Of a DNA stretch of 64,000 nucleotides, positions 53,481 through 64,000 are shown in pieces. Below the pieces are notes generated by a model that did no database searches, had not been told where the DNA came from, and saw nothing but the letters and a program-made list of their open reading frames with translations. Source of the DNA: Sthenelais limicola. Its lineage: Eukaryota > Annelida > Polychaeta > Phyllodocida > Sigalionidae. How positions within the stretch are numbered: position 1 is the stretch's first letter; each line of letters begins with the position of its first letter. Location: positions 135,839,625 to 135,903,624 of the forward strand of contig OW804096.1 in assembly GCA_942159475.1 (NCBI GenBank), written 5' to 3'. The translations under genes and the position numbers were made by a program.

Positions 53481-53868
53481 GATTGCAATCTCTATAATAA
53501 TGTTTTGGGGGCCGAATCTATGAAATGATCTATGAAAACCAAATGCATGAAGGGAATGATGGGGACTTGTATTACGGAAACATCTATAACAAATGGATAT
53601 TGACATTAGGGCCCTGATAAGTATTCCAAGCTGAACATGGCATGTTTTCTATGTATTTTAGACTGTGCCATTAGTCTCATAGTTCCATGGGAATCTAGAT
53701 TCAAAATGGCGGCTATGCAACTCCCTTATTACGTGTTTCCTACTGAATTCCATTGACTGCTGCAGTAAGGTGTTCAAACGCTAGCTTAAAAGTCACCTGA
53801 ATATCTTTCCTTAAGTCCCATCATGAATTAACAAAAATAATCAAAACAACATTCATTGATTAAAAAGA

Positions 53869-53918
53869 TATATGATCGATCAAGAGTGAAGGATCCTTCA
53901 CTCTTGATCGATCATATA
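53869..53918. repeat. 50-bp perfect palindrome
   Basis: Every base from 53869 to 53918 pairs around the centre of GGATCC (53893/53894), with no spacer. The half-site contains atgatcgatcaagagtgaag. Confidence 0.95.
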
Positions 53919-53949
53919 CATTTGTACATCATGTACATTTGTACATCAT

Positions 53950-53995
53950 GTACATTTGTTATTTCGTCACTCGAGTGACGAAATAACAAATGTAC
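53950..53995. repeat. 46-bp perfect palindrome
   Basis: All bases pair around CTCGAG (centre 53972/53973), with no spacer. The half-site contains gtacatttgttatttcgtca. Between the two palindromes, tgtacatcatgtacatt is repeated in tandem. Confidence 0.95.
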
Positions 53996-54120
53996 TTCTA
54001 GATGTTAGCTGCTCTTATGAGAGAGAGAGAGAGATTTGTTGTTGATAGATTGAACAAAGACAGTTTTGAAATTAGAAAAAAAAATAATAAAAAAAAGTTT
54101 AACAAATAATGAATGTACAG

Positions 54121-54188
54121 CAAGGGCGGATCCAGGATTTTTCAGAAGGGAGGGCGCACACGTATACATCTATTTATGTTATGTATTA
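54121..54188. mobile_element. hAT-like end fragment
   Basis: The phrase caagggcggatccaggattt followed by a gggcgcac motif corresponds to 19292 in copy 1. The rest of the element is replaced by the family A MITE that follows. Confidence 0.4.
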
Positions 54189-54432
54189 TATGAGTCAGAT
54201 TTTTAGAAAATGTACAATTCGCAGCTACACACATTTAGTAAATTCTGCTAAATTAGGCTGCAATTTGTTCAATACTAGGTAAATTCGAGTATATTCGGCA
54301 TTGCAATGATTCAAGGCATGTATTTGGTTAGGTTTAACTGTATTTTTTAATGTTTTTTTTTCGTCTGAAATTTGGGTTAATTGAGAGGATTGGTGAAGGT
54401 GAATTGTACGGTTTCTGAAAATCTGGCCCATA
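54189..54432 (+). repeat. MITE family A
   Basis: The ends are tatgagtcagatttttagaa and tttctgaaaatctggcccata. Counterpart of 20267-20502. Confidence 0.8.
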
Positions 54433-54721
54433 TAGTGAGTAACAAAGGGCCTCAGATAATGAAAGGGTTTTACCACTAGGAAAAGTTTGACCAAAATGTT
54501 TATATCTATATTGAAATATCTCATTTCTATTCGGACAAGTTAGTATTCATACAATGGTTAAACAATTGGGAAAAAAAAGATCTACTTTTTATTTGACCAG
54601 GTTAATATTTGAACCTGCAGGTAAATCAGCCACCTGCTTATCCCACAGACCGTTGTTATCACATAATCTGTTAAATATTGTGTCTCCATGGAATAGTGAT
54701 CAACCTCGTATTAGGAAAAGT

Positions 54722-54951
54722 TATCAGAAAATGTACGATTCACCTTCACCAATCCTCTGAAATAACCCAGATTTAAGACAGAAATCAGGTTGAAAATATA
54801 GTTCAACATAACCAAACAGACTGCTGGAATCAAGGCAATACTAAAATATACTCAGATATACCTAGTGTTGACGATTTTTCAGTCTATTTTGAAGAGTTTA
54901 CTAAATGTGTTGATTTGCCAATTCTGCATTTTCTGAAATTCTGACCCACAT
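54722..54951 (-). repeat. MITE family A, inverted orientation
   Basis: It begins agaaaatgtacgattcacct and ends cattttctgaaattctgaccc. The interior order (cctctgaaataaccc first) shows it is reversed relative to the 54189 copy. Confidence 0.75.
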
Positions 54952-55652
54952 ACAGCGTAAGATGAGGCCGGTAAGTTCACTGGATGCATTAGACCTGATC
55001 ACTGCATGGGCTGGTGTCATATCGTAAAATGGCCCCGTCCAAGAGTGACCCAAGGGTTGATTTACATCAAAATTCAACCCAGTGGTTGATTATCAGCTAT
55101 CGAAAAGTGACCCAGTCATTCAATGCATGGGTATAAAGAGATATCTTTTGCACAATATTGAGCATGAAATTCATAATTTTGAAGATATCGAGCTAAATGC
55201 TATCAAAATGGAGTGTGCTATTTTCTATTAGATAAACACATGTTTGCATAGGTACAAATTCGCTCACCAATGATTTCTAATGAAAGGTGCAAAGTAAACG
55301 GTATTTACAGGATAAGTAAGGTATATATTCGCACAAAAACTTTTATATCTTATGTATCCAGATTATCTTATCCAGATCGACCCATGGGTCACTTTTCGAT
55401 GGGGGTCATTTTTCGATCTGACACCGGCTGACAAGTGCTTAGGTTATGTCATACACTGATGGTCCAGTACACCCAATTCACTATGTATTCTGTCCACTTG
55501 AATCTACTAGTTTTCTTCACACTGTATATTCTACTGATTTAAATTCGAAGCAAAACTTAGTCAAAATTACAATAAAGGGCCTGCATACAGTGTGTTGCTT
55601 TTACAACATTCATAAGTTTGAATGTGTGTCTATCCATATTCCTCTGCTGTCA

Positions 55653-55834
55653 GAGACTATATTATTCAACGTTGTATCGCCCAGAAACATGTATAAAAGA
55701 AGCATGCTCACTACAGGAACATTGTAGGGATGATATTGCATATACATATCCATCTGTCATAATATTGCATATACATGTTCCCCTCCTCTTGAAAGGCTTA
55801 GGCATTAGTGTCATGTCAACCGCAAACAAATATA
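55653..55834. repeat. 182-bp direct repeat, left copy
   Basis: Starts gagactatattattcaacg and ends cgcaaacaaatata. It differs from 56879-57059 by about one base deletion. Confidence 0.9.
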
Positions 55835-56188
55835 TCGACTGCGGCTGCACTGGAACAAGTGAATGATACTGACACAAGGTTTGGGTAGTCAGGAGCCTGG
55901 AAGATTTACCAGACCCCCAACCCCCCAGGGGCAGGAAAATATATTTAAAAAACACCAGGTGGCACCAGTAGCGAACATCAAAAAACATACATAACACATA
56001 AGATATATAATAATACATAATACATAAGAATTGAATAAGGCAAGGAATACAAAGAGAGCGAGAATAACATCGAGATCAATGAGAAAAGAGTCTCAAAGCA
56101 TCAGAGACTTGCTTATCTTTAATTAATCTGGTCTCCACATCAGAAGACAAATAAAGAAGAACGCTTAAGCTCTTCCAATTATATATAG

Positions 56189-56327
56189 ACAAAATTGACT
56201 CCTGGCTGTGTGAGAGGTGGTTATCTCCCACAGGCGTAGAAATTTCGTAAGGGGTGCGTAGCACCCGACGAAATTGCGTAGCACAAGGGAGATAACCACC
56301 TCTAACACTGCCAGAAGTCAATTTTGT
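56189..56327. repeat. Fold-back element, about 139 bp
   Basis: The arm acaaaattgactcctggctg, continuing gagaggtggttatctccc, pairs with gggagataaccacctcta, continuing ctgccagaagtcaattttgt. The loop contains its own repeat, cgtagcaccc/cgtagcacaa. It lies inside the interval bounded by the 182-bp direct repeats. Confidence 0.85.
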
Positions 56328-56744
56328 ATTTATTATACCTCCCCCGATGTTTTTGTGTGAAAAAATAGTGAAAATTCGATGGAAATTCGAATAGGACAAC
56401 GAGCTCTGTTCACCTGTCTGTTTGTTTACTTTCTCACTTCCGGTCCACCTCACTCATTTTCGGGTCTATTTTTCTATTTAAATACGCAATAAATTCGCAA
56501 TTTCACAGTTGCTTATTATTATCATTTATATTTTATCATTACGCACAATGTATAACGCATCTTTTTTCTGTGAAAATAAATATTTAAATAAAGAAAATAA
56601 GGATGCGAACATGGGACTATTTTTTTAACAAAAATTCCGCCAGGGGGCAATATGATATGTAAATACCGCCCAGAGGGTAATACGGTTTTCCAATGCTGTA
56701 GCCTATGGTTTACCATACCATCCCTCCCAGAGGTATAATAAAAG

Positions 56745-56875
56745 GGCATACCCAATCTACTAAGAAAAGTAGCAGAGCCACGTCTAATACTGTGGGAAGT
56801 AAAATTACCAGAAACACCAGCTTTAGCAAGGCTACCTTTAAGGGCAAACCAGGAGTAAGAAATACATTGTATCAA
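56745..56875 (-). pseudogene. Tyrosine-recombinase catalytic fragment
   Basis: On the minus strand, the frame starting near 56875 reads SYSWFALKGSLAKAGVSG and then NFTSHSIRRGSATFLSRLGM. The H-S-x-R-R-G-x-A-T-F segment is the box II H-x-x-R region of tyrosine recombinases as found in Crypton, DIRS and Ngaro-type elements. The upstream Arg box is absent, and after LGMP the sequence changes to unrelated repeat, so the downstream His/Trp and catalytic Tyr are missing. About 43 codons remain. It abuts the right 182-bp direct repeat at 56879. Assignment to a particular superfamily is not possible. Confidence 0.6.
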
Positions 56876-56878
56876 ATT

Positions 56879-57059
56879 GAGACTATATTATTCAACGTTG
56901 TATCGCCCAAAACATGTATAAAAGAAGCATGCTCACTACAGGAACATTGTAGGGATGATATTGCATATACATATCCATCTGTCATAATATTGCATATACA
57001 TGTTCCCCTCCTCTTGAAAGGCTTAGGCATTAGTGTCATGTCAACCGCAAACAAATATA
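56879..57059. repeat. 182-bp direct repeat, right copy
   Basis: Near-identical to 55653-55834 at an offset of about 1226 bp. Confidence 0.9.
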
Positions 57060-57679
57060 ATAAAAGTATATTGAAGTCTCAGATATCAAAGGCGCCTATA
57101 ATAAAAACTGATTAAGTTGCATTTGTCGTAACAGCCCATCCATGACTAGCTGATATTAAATATAAGATTAAAGGGTGGAGGGTCTCATTGGTGGAGGGTG
57201 TAACTGGATACACATTGCATTATAGAGTAGATTTTATTTTTGTTCCATTAATGCACCCTGCAACCTGATTTGTTGTGTCGTAAGAGCGGAGAATGTCGCT
57301 GTAAGTGTTTTCAAATCTGGCAAAAATTATAATTGGTCTACTCTTCTGTATGTTGGCACATCAAATAAAAAGGCATAAATCTGTACAAAATAACAAAACT
57401 TTCATCTTTCTGAAACTTGATTCATTCAGTAAATCTCTTGAGAATATGGCATACCACTAAATAGAGTCCAAATAAAATGATTTAAAAAAATGATAAAATC
57501 CTTAGCCCAACTGAAGATCCCCATAAGCTTACATGTGCAGAACTCCCCAATAAAGAACACATATAATTTATAGTGGTAAGTATGCGCTTGCCATGGATTT
57601 AATGGTTACAGAGGTGGGAAGAAATGCTTTAGTCTTTTTAACAGGCAATGTAGCTTTTAAATAGACCTCAGACACCAAG

Positions 57680-58380
57680 TGATGACGTGTAATCCTGACT
57701 CTCTGCTTCAGTACTTCCAACCTATTGAACCACTGACATACATTTAAGCTGCTTTCTCAGCAATTAAAAAAAATACACCTTACCTACTTAATATACTCTA
57801 CGCCCTAGACTAAAGCTCTAATGACTGATGATAAGTGAAACCGTTGGAGCGAAGGATTTTGATACTCCGCCCTAAATTAACAGGTTAAAGCTTCACTCTC
57901 AGCTTACGTCACACGTTTGTATTTTGAGGACCCGCCCAATCCCTTCCTATGGTAACTTCACTTATTATCGCTCACAGGTGGGCTTAAGTCTTATTGTTAT
58001 TGGATTGTTATTGTATTGGTAGGAACACAATGATGACGTGTAATCCTGACTCTCTGCTTCAGTACTTTCAACCTATTGAACCACTGACATACATTTAAGC
58101 TGCTTTCTCAGCAATTAAAAAAAATACACCTTACCTACTTAATATACTCTACGCCCTAGACTAAAGCTCTAATGACTGATGATAAGTGAAACCGTTGGAG
58201 CGAAGGATTTTGATACTCCGCCCTAAATTAGCAGGTTAAAGCTTCACTCTCAGCTAACGTCACACGTTTGTATTTTGAGGACCCGCCCAATCCCTTCCTA
58301 TGGTAACTTCACTTATTATCGCTCACAGGTGGGCTTAAGTCTTATTGTTATTGGATTGTTATTGGATTGGTAGGAACACA
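57680..58380. repeat. 351-bp tandem duplication
   Basis: The units 57680-58030 and 58031-58380 begin tgatgacgtgtaatcctgac and differ at only a few bases. A single diverged counterpart lies at about 23541-23800 in copy 1, so the tandem arose after the segmental duplication. Confidence 0.9.
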
Positions 58381-59683
58381 ACAGAACCAGAGTAATAAGT
58401 AAAGCTTTCATCCTTACAACAAAATGTATAAAACTATGTTTGGACTCTTCACAAATTAAAGCAACACATTTTATTGCCTGAATTTTGTGATTCATGACGT
58501 AAGCTATGTTGTAATATCTATGTTGTAATCTCATTCGCCATAGAAAACTATTATTCATCAATATAATATATAGAATGATTATTCGGCCTTTAAAGGTATA
58601 GAAATGTATGTAAATGCGCATACTTCTGCATGTAGTTCTTCTAGCTCGCCAAAAACGTTTTGGGTAGTATGAGTGCCCCTTATTAACATACCAAAAAGTC
58701 CAGAAAATGTAGGTGGGGAACATGCCCAAAATTGAAAAAAAAAATAAAAAAAGGCCCCCTAATACTTTGGAACGCCATAATTTGGGGTAAAATTAACATA
58801 CAATCAAGTATGAATACATGTTTTGAAGCATGGAAAATCCATTGAAATATGAATGAAATTGATATAATCAATATTCAAAAAGTTATTCTACTGATACAGA
58901 GAAAAAATTAACAAAAAAACTCCATCAAATGCATGCTGTGGAGTAAAAATATCTACCGGTAATTCAGGTTTTATAAATGCTTTCATGACCAAGGCCACTA
59001 GATAACATATTTTTGAAGTCCAAACAGTAATGCAAACATGTTCAATACTTATAATTGTCATAAATGAAATAAAGACCAGTGCTATGACAAAATATCAATT
59101 TTCCCATTATGTAAGGCAACCCAGTGAACAACAATCACATATTTTTCTTTAATTAATTGCGAGAACTTCTACCGCGATTAGAATTCACATTGCACTATAT
59201 ATTCTATATAATCATGTTTTTATATACAGTTCCATTTACGTTTTGCACCAATATTATCAATTGGAAAGGACACCCCTGATCATCCTTATTAGAGTGAAAC
59301 ATTCTTTCTAGTGTGTGGCATGGTGCTTTGCTTTGTTGTGGTTGAGGGTAAGTTTCCTTAATATTCTGAAATATGGGACAGCATCGTCTGGGATGCAGGG
59401 TGTTGTGGTTAGTGTCTGTTACTATAATCTCTAGTGGGTTGTCTTGATTAACCTGTGTTGTCGTATTTGTGTTTGCCATAGTTTTATATCAGCTCTTTGG
59501 TAGTTGTTTTAGTGGTTGTCCCCTGATTTAGGGTTACTGTATGCGAAGGATCTTATTAACATACAAGGAGTCTAAGGAGATGTTTCGACCTGGTATCTGG
59601 TTCCTTAAAGGAAGGCAGCACCAAAAAGCCTATCAATAATGCGTATCCAAGAGAACCATGACAACACTCCATTAGACAATTGT
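58381..59683. other. Noncoding, end of duplicated block
   Basis: The sequence to about 59115 aligns with 23800-24560. Afterwards there is no match to copy 1. No coding sequence is recognised; the minus-strand ORF at 59204-59479 has no motif I know. Confidence 0.5.
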
Positions 59684-60087
59684 GATCCGTTTTAGGAAAA
59701 TGAGTCATAAGTCGCAAAATATGGATTTTGAGATATCACCATATTTGAAAAGATGAGACCAACCCGATTCCAATGAATGTAAACATTAAGGACATCTATA
59801 AGTACTTTTATCTTTTTAGTTAGATATTTTTATTTTTGAAAAAAAAGTTTGCAATATTTCTGGGCGGATAATTACCAGTAAAGTAGCTAAATATACTCAA
59901 TGGGATGATCAAAGAAATGCACTGATATAATTGATAAACAGACTTGAAATTTGGTAGATGTATTCATAAAACCACAAGGACTAGAAACTCCAAATATGGA
60001 AATATTCCAACAAAGAAATCTTGTAAGTAAACGACTTTGAAAAACACCAATTTTGCGACTTGTGACTCATTTTCCTGAAACACATCA
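59684..60087. repeat. MITE family B
   Basis: The left end is gatccgttttaggaaaatga and the right end is gtgactcattttcctgaaac, continuing acatca. The full-length interior phrases are shared with 16587-17002. Confidence 0.85.
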
Positions 60088-60398
60088 CAATTGTACTCAT
60101 TCACTACTCATAAGTACTCATATATTCATATCCCTGATCAAGTTTTAAACCTTAGACATCACCTGAAGAAGACCACCATACCAGATCGAAGCGTTGTGTA
60201 TTCTATGTACCAAAGAATGCCTTAATAAAACAGCAAATACTGAAGTTTGAGGTTGTGGTGTTATTATTCAAATGATATTCTTTCTAGTGGCAGGGTCACA
60301 ATCATAGTTTACTGTGAACTTTTGCTGAATCTGGCATTCCAGGCCTGCCCGGTAATTTAACTTGAATCAAGCAGCCCGCAGCTTGTCGCAAATAGCAA

Positions 60399-61486
60399 TA
60401 GGCCATCAGCTGTACCCCAAAAGAGTGATTTTCGTTTCAGATTGTGGGCACTACTTTTTGTCAACATATTTCAATTGCTAATTCCCTATATTATAATATG
60501 CCAAAAGTTCTTCATGCAATTCCTGCCAGGTTTTGAAGAATTCGGCATTGATTCTGACAGTGCAAAGCCTAAGGAACCAATGGCCTGGATTCATTTTTAA
60601 TAGCCAAGGTGCAGGATATCATGCTATTTGTGGAACCTTGCAATTTTGGTGATACCAATGTTTTTCGATTGATTCTTAATCTGCCGAATCTCCTGATTCC
60701 GAATCGGCCAATTTTCATTTTGTAATCACTGAGGAATTTTAGTTTTCCACGTTGTGAATAAAAAAGTAAAAAATAAGTAAAATTAATCAATAAAAATATT
60801 AGATAAAAAATATTTACAAGATTTAGAATCAAGTGATTGATATCGATCGATAGGAAATAATATGTCCTAAAATGATTTCATTTGATCTAAGATGTCAGTG
60901 AATTAATCTCTATTTGCAAAAGACCTAATAAAGGTCGAGGTCGATCAAAGGTCATTTTGAAGTCTTTTGCAAACAACTCGGGGGATAATGCACTGACATC
61001 TTAGGTCAAATAAAAACTAATTTAGGACACGTTATTTCCTATTGATTGATATCAGTCACTTAATTCTAGAGCCAGTAAATATTTTTTAATTGTTTAAATT
61101 ATTTTTTTTATATTTTTTTTTATAAAAACATCAATGAAAAATAATTCTCCAAGTTTACAGGATGGTACTTGGCAGATTCGGAATAAGGACAATCTGGAGG
61201 GCTGGAATCCATAATAAAAACATTGGTATGACCCAAATTCAAGGTTCATCATATAAACGCTATTATTAAATTTACCTTTAAAAATTATTCCAGACTTTTG
61301 GCCCCATAGGCTTTGCACTGCCAGAATCAATGCCGATTTTCTCAGAAACTGGCAGAAATTACATGGAGAACCTTTTGGATATTATAATATATAGTATTAG
61401 CAATTGGAAACTGCTGTCAAAAAGTAGTGCCCAAGATCCGGAACGAAAATTTTCTAGCCTTATTTTGAGGCTCAGCTAATGGCCTA
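60399..61486. repeat. 1.09-kb fold-back repeat with arms of about 520 bp
   Basis: The left arm starts taggccatcagctg and the right arm ends cagctaatggccta. Many phrases pair, for example attcggcattgattctgaca (60541) with its inverse near 61320, and agtgattgatatc (60833) with gatatcagtcact (61060). The inner arms meet at tttgcaaaagac/gtcttttgcaaa (60914 and 60961) with a loop of about 36 bp. The arms are diverged, roughly four bases in five matching by eye. There is no coding sequence. The fragment at 330-700 appears related. Confidence 0.85.
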
Positions 61487-62177
61487 ATGGGTATCACTGC
61501 CCTTCTTTTCATTTGGCCAGATGGTCTTCACTGCCTCTGTAATATGATAAAACAGGAAAAATGTTAATTAAATTGATTATTTTCTTCACTAATTGTTGCA
61601 CATATATGGTTAAATCATTTGTAACAAATATTTTTAATATTGTTTGTTTGTTTAACTTTTATTCATCAAAGATGCTTCAGCCAGTCTCCTCCGTATTATT
61701 TTTGGGAGATTTACATGCCGTGCTGAATTGCGAATTTTTTAATACAAGGTAATAAGAGAACAATCACCAATAAGTCAACGCCTTAGAGGTGTCTCCTATT
61801 AATTCTTGTTTTGAGATAATTATTCTGGATATTGATTTTTTGCTGAATGCTAACCTAAGCCTATCTGGTCCATACGTAGGTAGGTGAGGCCAAATGAGAT
61901 TATGCATATAAGTTCCCCTGTCCTTATCAACCACGGCTACCATCGCTCAGTCATGACGGCAATAAACAGGGGTATGAGCGGCAGCCCTTCACAGGAGAAG
62001 TCACGCTCCTGGACATCAACGGGACACCCATTTCAAAACGATCATAAGCACTTAAATAATGGCTCAAGGAATTCCATTACAGGTTAACTAAATAGAGAAA
62101 TGTCTTAAATTCCATAATAATTAGTTTAACATATCCAAAATTGTTTCAATTACTTAGCAGATAGATGGGGGAAAACG

Positions 62178-62428
62178 AGGGCTCTTGAGGGGTTAATTCG
62201 ACAAATCGACACAGCCCTTTCTTAGCTCGACAAATTTGAAAGACAACTAGTGACAAATGACAAAGACACTTTCTTAGCCTGACAAATCGACAAAGACCTT
62301 AACGACAAAAATTTGGCTGTTTTACGAAAATATAGCGACACACGACGAAAGAATTTCCTTAGTGACAAATGACAATTGCCGTTTTTTGGTAGCGACGAAA
62401 GAAATTAGATACCCCCCTCAGGAGCCCT
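62178..62428. mobile_element. 251-bp MITE with 6-bp target duplication
   Basis: The ends are AGGGCTCTTGAGGGG and the inverse of AGGGCTCCTGAGGGG. Direct repeats AAAACG flank it (62172-62177 and 62429-62434). The interior is packed with gacaaa and cgacgaa words. No coding sequence. Confidence 0.75.
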
Positions 62429-63888
62429 AAAACGGGAAAACACGACGTTAACTATGCCTCTCATAGGTACTTGACCTACGCTAGCGAGTCCCCTACCTAA
62501 GCAGGGGCGCAGGAAGTGATGACGTAGACAGCTCAAGATTAAGGGTTAGGTTAGCTTAGAGGACAGATTTTCTAATTGCGAGAAGAGTTAGTTGACTTAG
62601 TTTCGGATGTTTTTGATCAAGTGTTTTCTTGATTTGGTCACCGCTGAATCTTTCTTTTTTTCCTAGTTTGCCTGTCACAAACAACTCAGACGTACATGAT
62701 ATTCAAAGCAAGCTCGACACAATATCAGCTAAGGCTGTGGAAGCATTGATCCCACTGTTATGCAATTTTTTTTTAAAAAATCCAAACGTCTAACCAGTGC
62801 GACGAACATGTTAGTTCTTTAGGGTTGGCCTGTCGTAAACACACACATTCAGGTATCGATATGGTATATTTATTATGCAATAAATATCTCCCATGAAGTA
62901 CACTGAGCGATCTTGCTTCCTTTATTCACTATGTTCATTCTTGGTATTAACCCTGCGTGAGCACCACTACCCTCACCCCGTATCCCCCACTTATCTATAG
63001 TCCCTCCTGAAAACCTAATACCCATACCTAACACCACGCCAACTCTGGGAGCAAAACTCTGGGAGCACATTTTCATGTTAATATGCTCAATGGGTCATTT
63101 AAATTCTCCTAAAAATGAAATTCAATTCCATTCAATTCAAGTATTCTTTTTTTTTGCTGATCGTGCTGCACATGGGTAGTTCGATGTCTGGTTAAAACAA
63201 AAATTATATTCCTGAATTAGCCAGGTCTTCCAACGAATGCCTAAAGACTTGATTTGCTTAACTTTGTTACAAAAACTAACAACATGACAGTAGAAAATAA
63301 ATTTTAGTTATACAACATTGAATATATAAAATGTAATGTGATGATATATGATATTAATTTAACAGAGAATGAATGTTTTGAGGTTTGATATAGATGGGAA
63401 ACATTCAAGGAACATGAGATGTCCTGAGATTGACATGCGGCGAGTTCAATGATCGACTGCGACAATTAATATATAATCTGACATGAGTAGACTCTTCAAC
63501 AGTGGGTAGACAAGGATAAAGCATCATAGGGCACTAAAATAAGTTACCCTGGGCCAGCTTTACCCTAAGCTCCGCAGCTAAGGTCCGGCCAGGTTTTCAA
63601 CTGAATCACATTGAGTTACGATGGTAATTTTTCTCATAGCTTACACAGAGTTATATAGATTCACCCTGTTTAGTGGGGAATGAGAGGAAGTATACAACAA
63701 CAATAACAATACATTACATTTGTGACAATAATACTTGTCAATAAAATATTGTCAAATAATTAATTATCCTCTTCACATAAGAGACAAGTGAGTCAATAAC
63801 TACCACAGAGTTATTATTTGCGTCATATAAGTACAATAGCAAATAAAGGTGTTTTTACTTGTGGCGTAAAAGTATATTGAAATGTGAT

Positions 63889-64000
63889 GTATTTCAGGAA
63901 AATGAGTCATAAGTCGCAAAAATTGGATTTTGAGATATCATTATATTTGAAAAGATGAGACCAAGTCAATTCCAATGATAGTAAACAGTCTAGTAATATA
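63889..64000. repeat. MITE family B, cut by the window edge
   Basis: Starts atgtatttcaggaaaatgag and continues tcataagtcgcaaaaattgg, matching the left part of 59684-60087. The right end lies outside the window. Confidence 0.8.

Larger units (their letters stand above)
43045..59115. repeat. Segmental duplication, copy 2
   Basis: Collinear partner of 763-24560 (blocks listed there). It includes exon 1 of a glycoprotein paralogue. After about 59115 I can no longer align it with copy 1, and counterparts of exons 2-8 are not visible before the window ends. Confidence 0.8.
61487..64000. other. Noncoding right end of the window
   Basis: No gene can be supported. Short frames exist at 61884-62087 and at about 62670-62794 (the latter opens after a cctag acceptor-like site and reads VTNNSDVHDIQSKLDTISA), but neither has a motif I recognise. 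A 251-bp MITE lies at 62178-62428, and a family B MITE runs off the edge. Confidence 0.45.

Noticed and set aside
55662..56018. Minus-strand ORF with FAVDMTLM resembling a mutated reverse-transcriptase FADD box
   Set aside because: No other RT motif surrounds it, and it lies in a 182-bp direct repeat; chance resemblance is more likely.
61884..62087. 67-codon ORF with a VTLLDINGTPIS-like reading in an alternative frame
   Set aside because: No recognisable domain, no matching exon in copy 1 and competing frames; not enough to call a gene.
62670..62794. Short frame after an acceptor-like cctag, reading VTNNSDVHDIQSKLDTISA
   Set aside because: Coding-like, but without a family match or partner exon. 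Noted in the right-end entry and not called as a gene.

Overview
The window is animal genomic DNA, AT-rich and full of transposable-element debris. Split genes with GT/AG introns, non-LTR retrotransposons, many short inverted-repeat elements (MITEs) and a signal-peptide/SEA/EGF/transmembrane gene make it metazoan. The repeat types suggest a marine invertebrate, but I cannot name the species. No bacterial-style operon, tRNA, rRNA or CRISPR array is visible.

The main host gene lies at 18345-39497 on the plus strand. Eight exons join in perfect phase: signal peptide (exon 1), two short exons, one giant low-complexity exon (Thr/Asp/Ser/Gly/Lys repeats followed by a long Ser-Glu tract), two exons forming a SEA-like domain, one EGF-like exon, and a last exon with a transmembrane helix and cytoplasmic tail. 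It reads as a mucin-like or proteoglycan-like single-pass membrane glycoprotein. One in-frame TAA interrupts the Ser-Glu tract at 31041. Its introns hold MITEs, three LINE fragments and an odd array rich in GATATC.

A second copy of exon 1 (50778-50978), with matching flanks, lies about 32 kb downstream. Collinear blocks from about 763 to 24560 recur at about 43045 to 59115, so the window holds one full unit and the start of a second unit of a tandem segmental duplication. The two copies have since been reshaped by different insertions.

Region by region: 1-2056 repeats and a broken SGNH-esterase-like ORF; 2700-6435 a LINE with an intact endonuclease-reverse transcriptase ORF; 8422-12449 a 4.03 kb DNA element with 24-bp terminal inverted repeats flanked by TA, a CCAAT-box promoter-like region and a decayed split gene of the DUF7869 type; 12450-18250 MITEs and a TTAA-flanked 1.1 kb element; 18345-39497 the membrane glycoprotein gene; 39677-43044 little content; 43260-45400 a 5'-truncated LINE; 45400-51000 duplicated flank and exon 1 copy; 51000-64000 noncoding DNA with pyrimidine tracts, twin perfect palindromes, a tyrosine-recombinase remnant, tandem and fold-back repeats. 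The DUF7869-type element is the best candidate for a poorly described mobile system.
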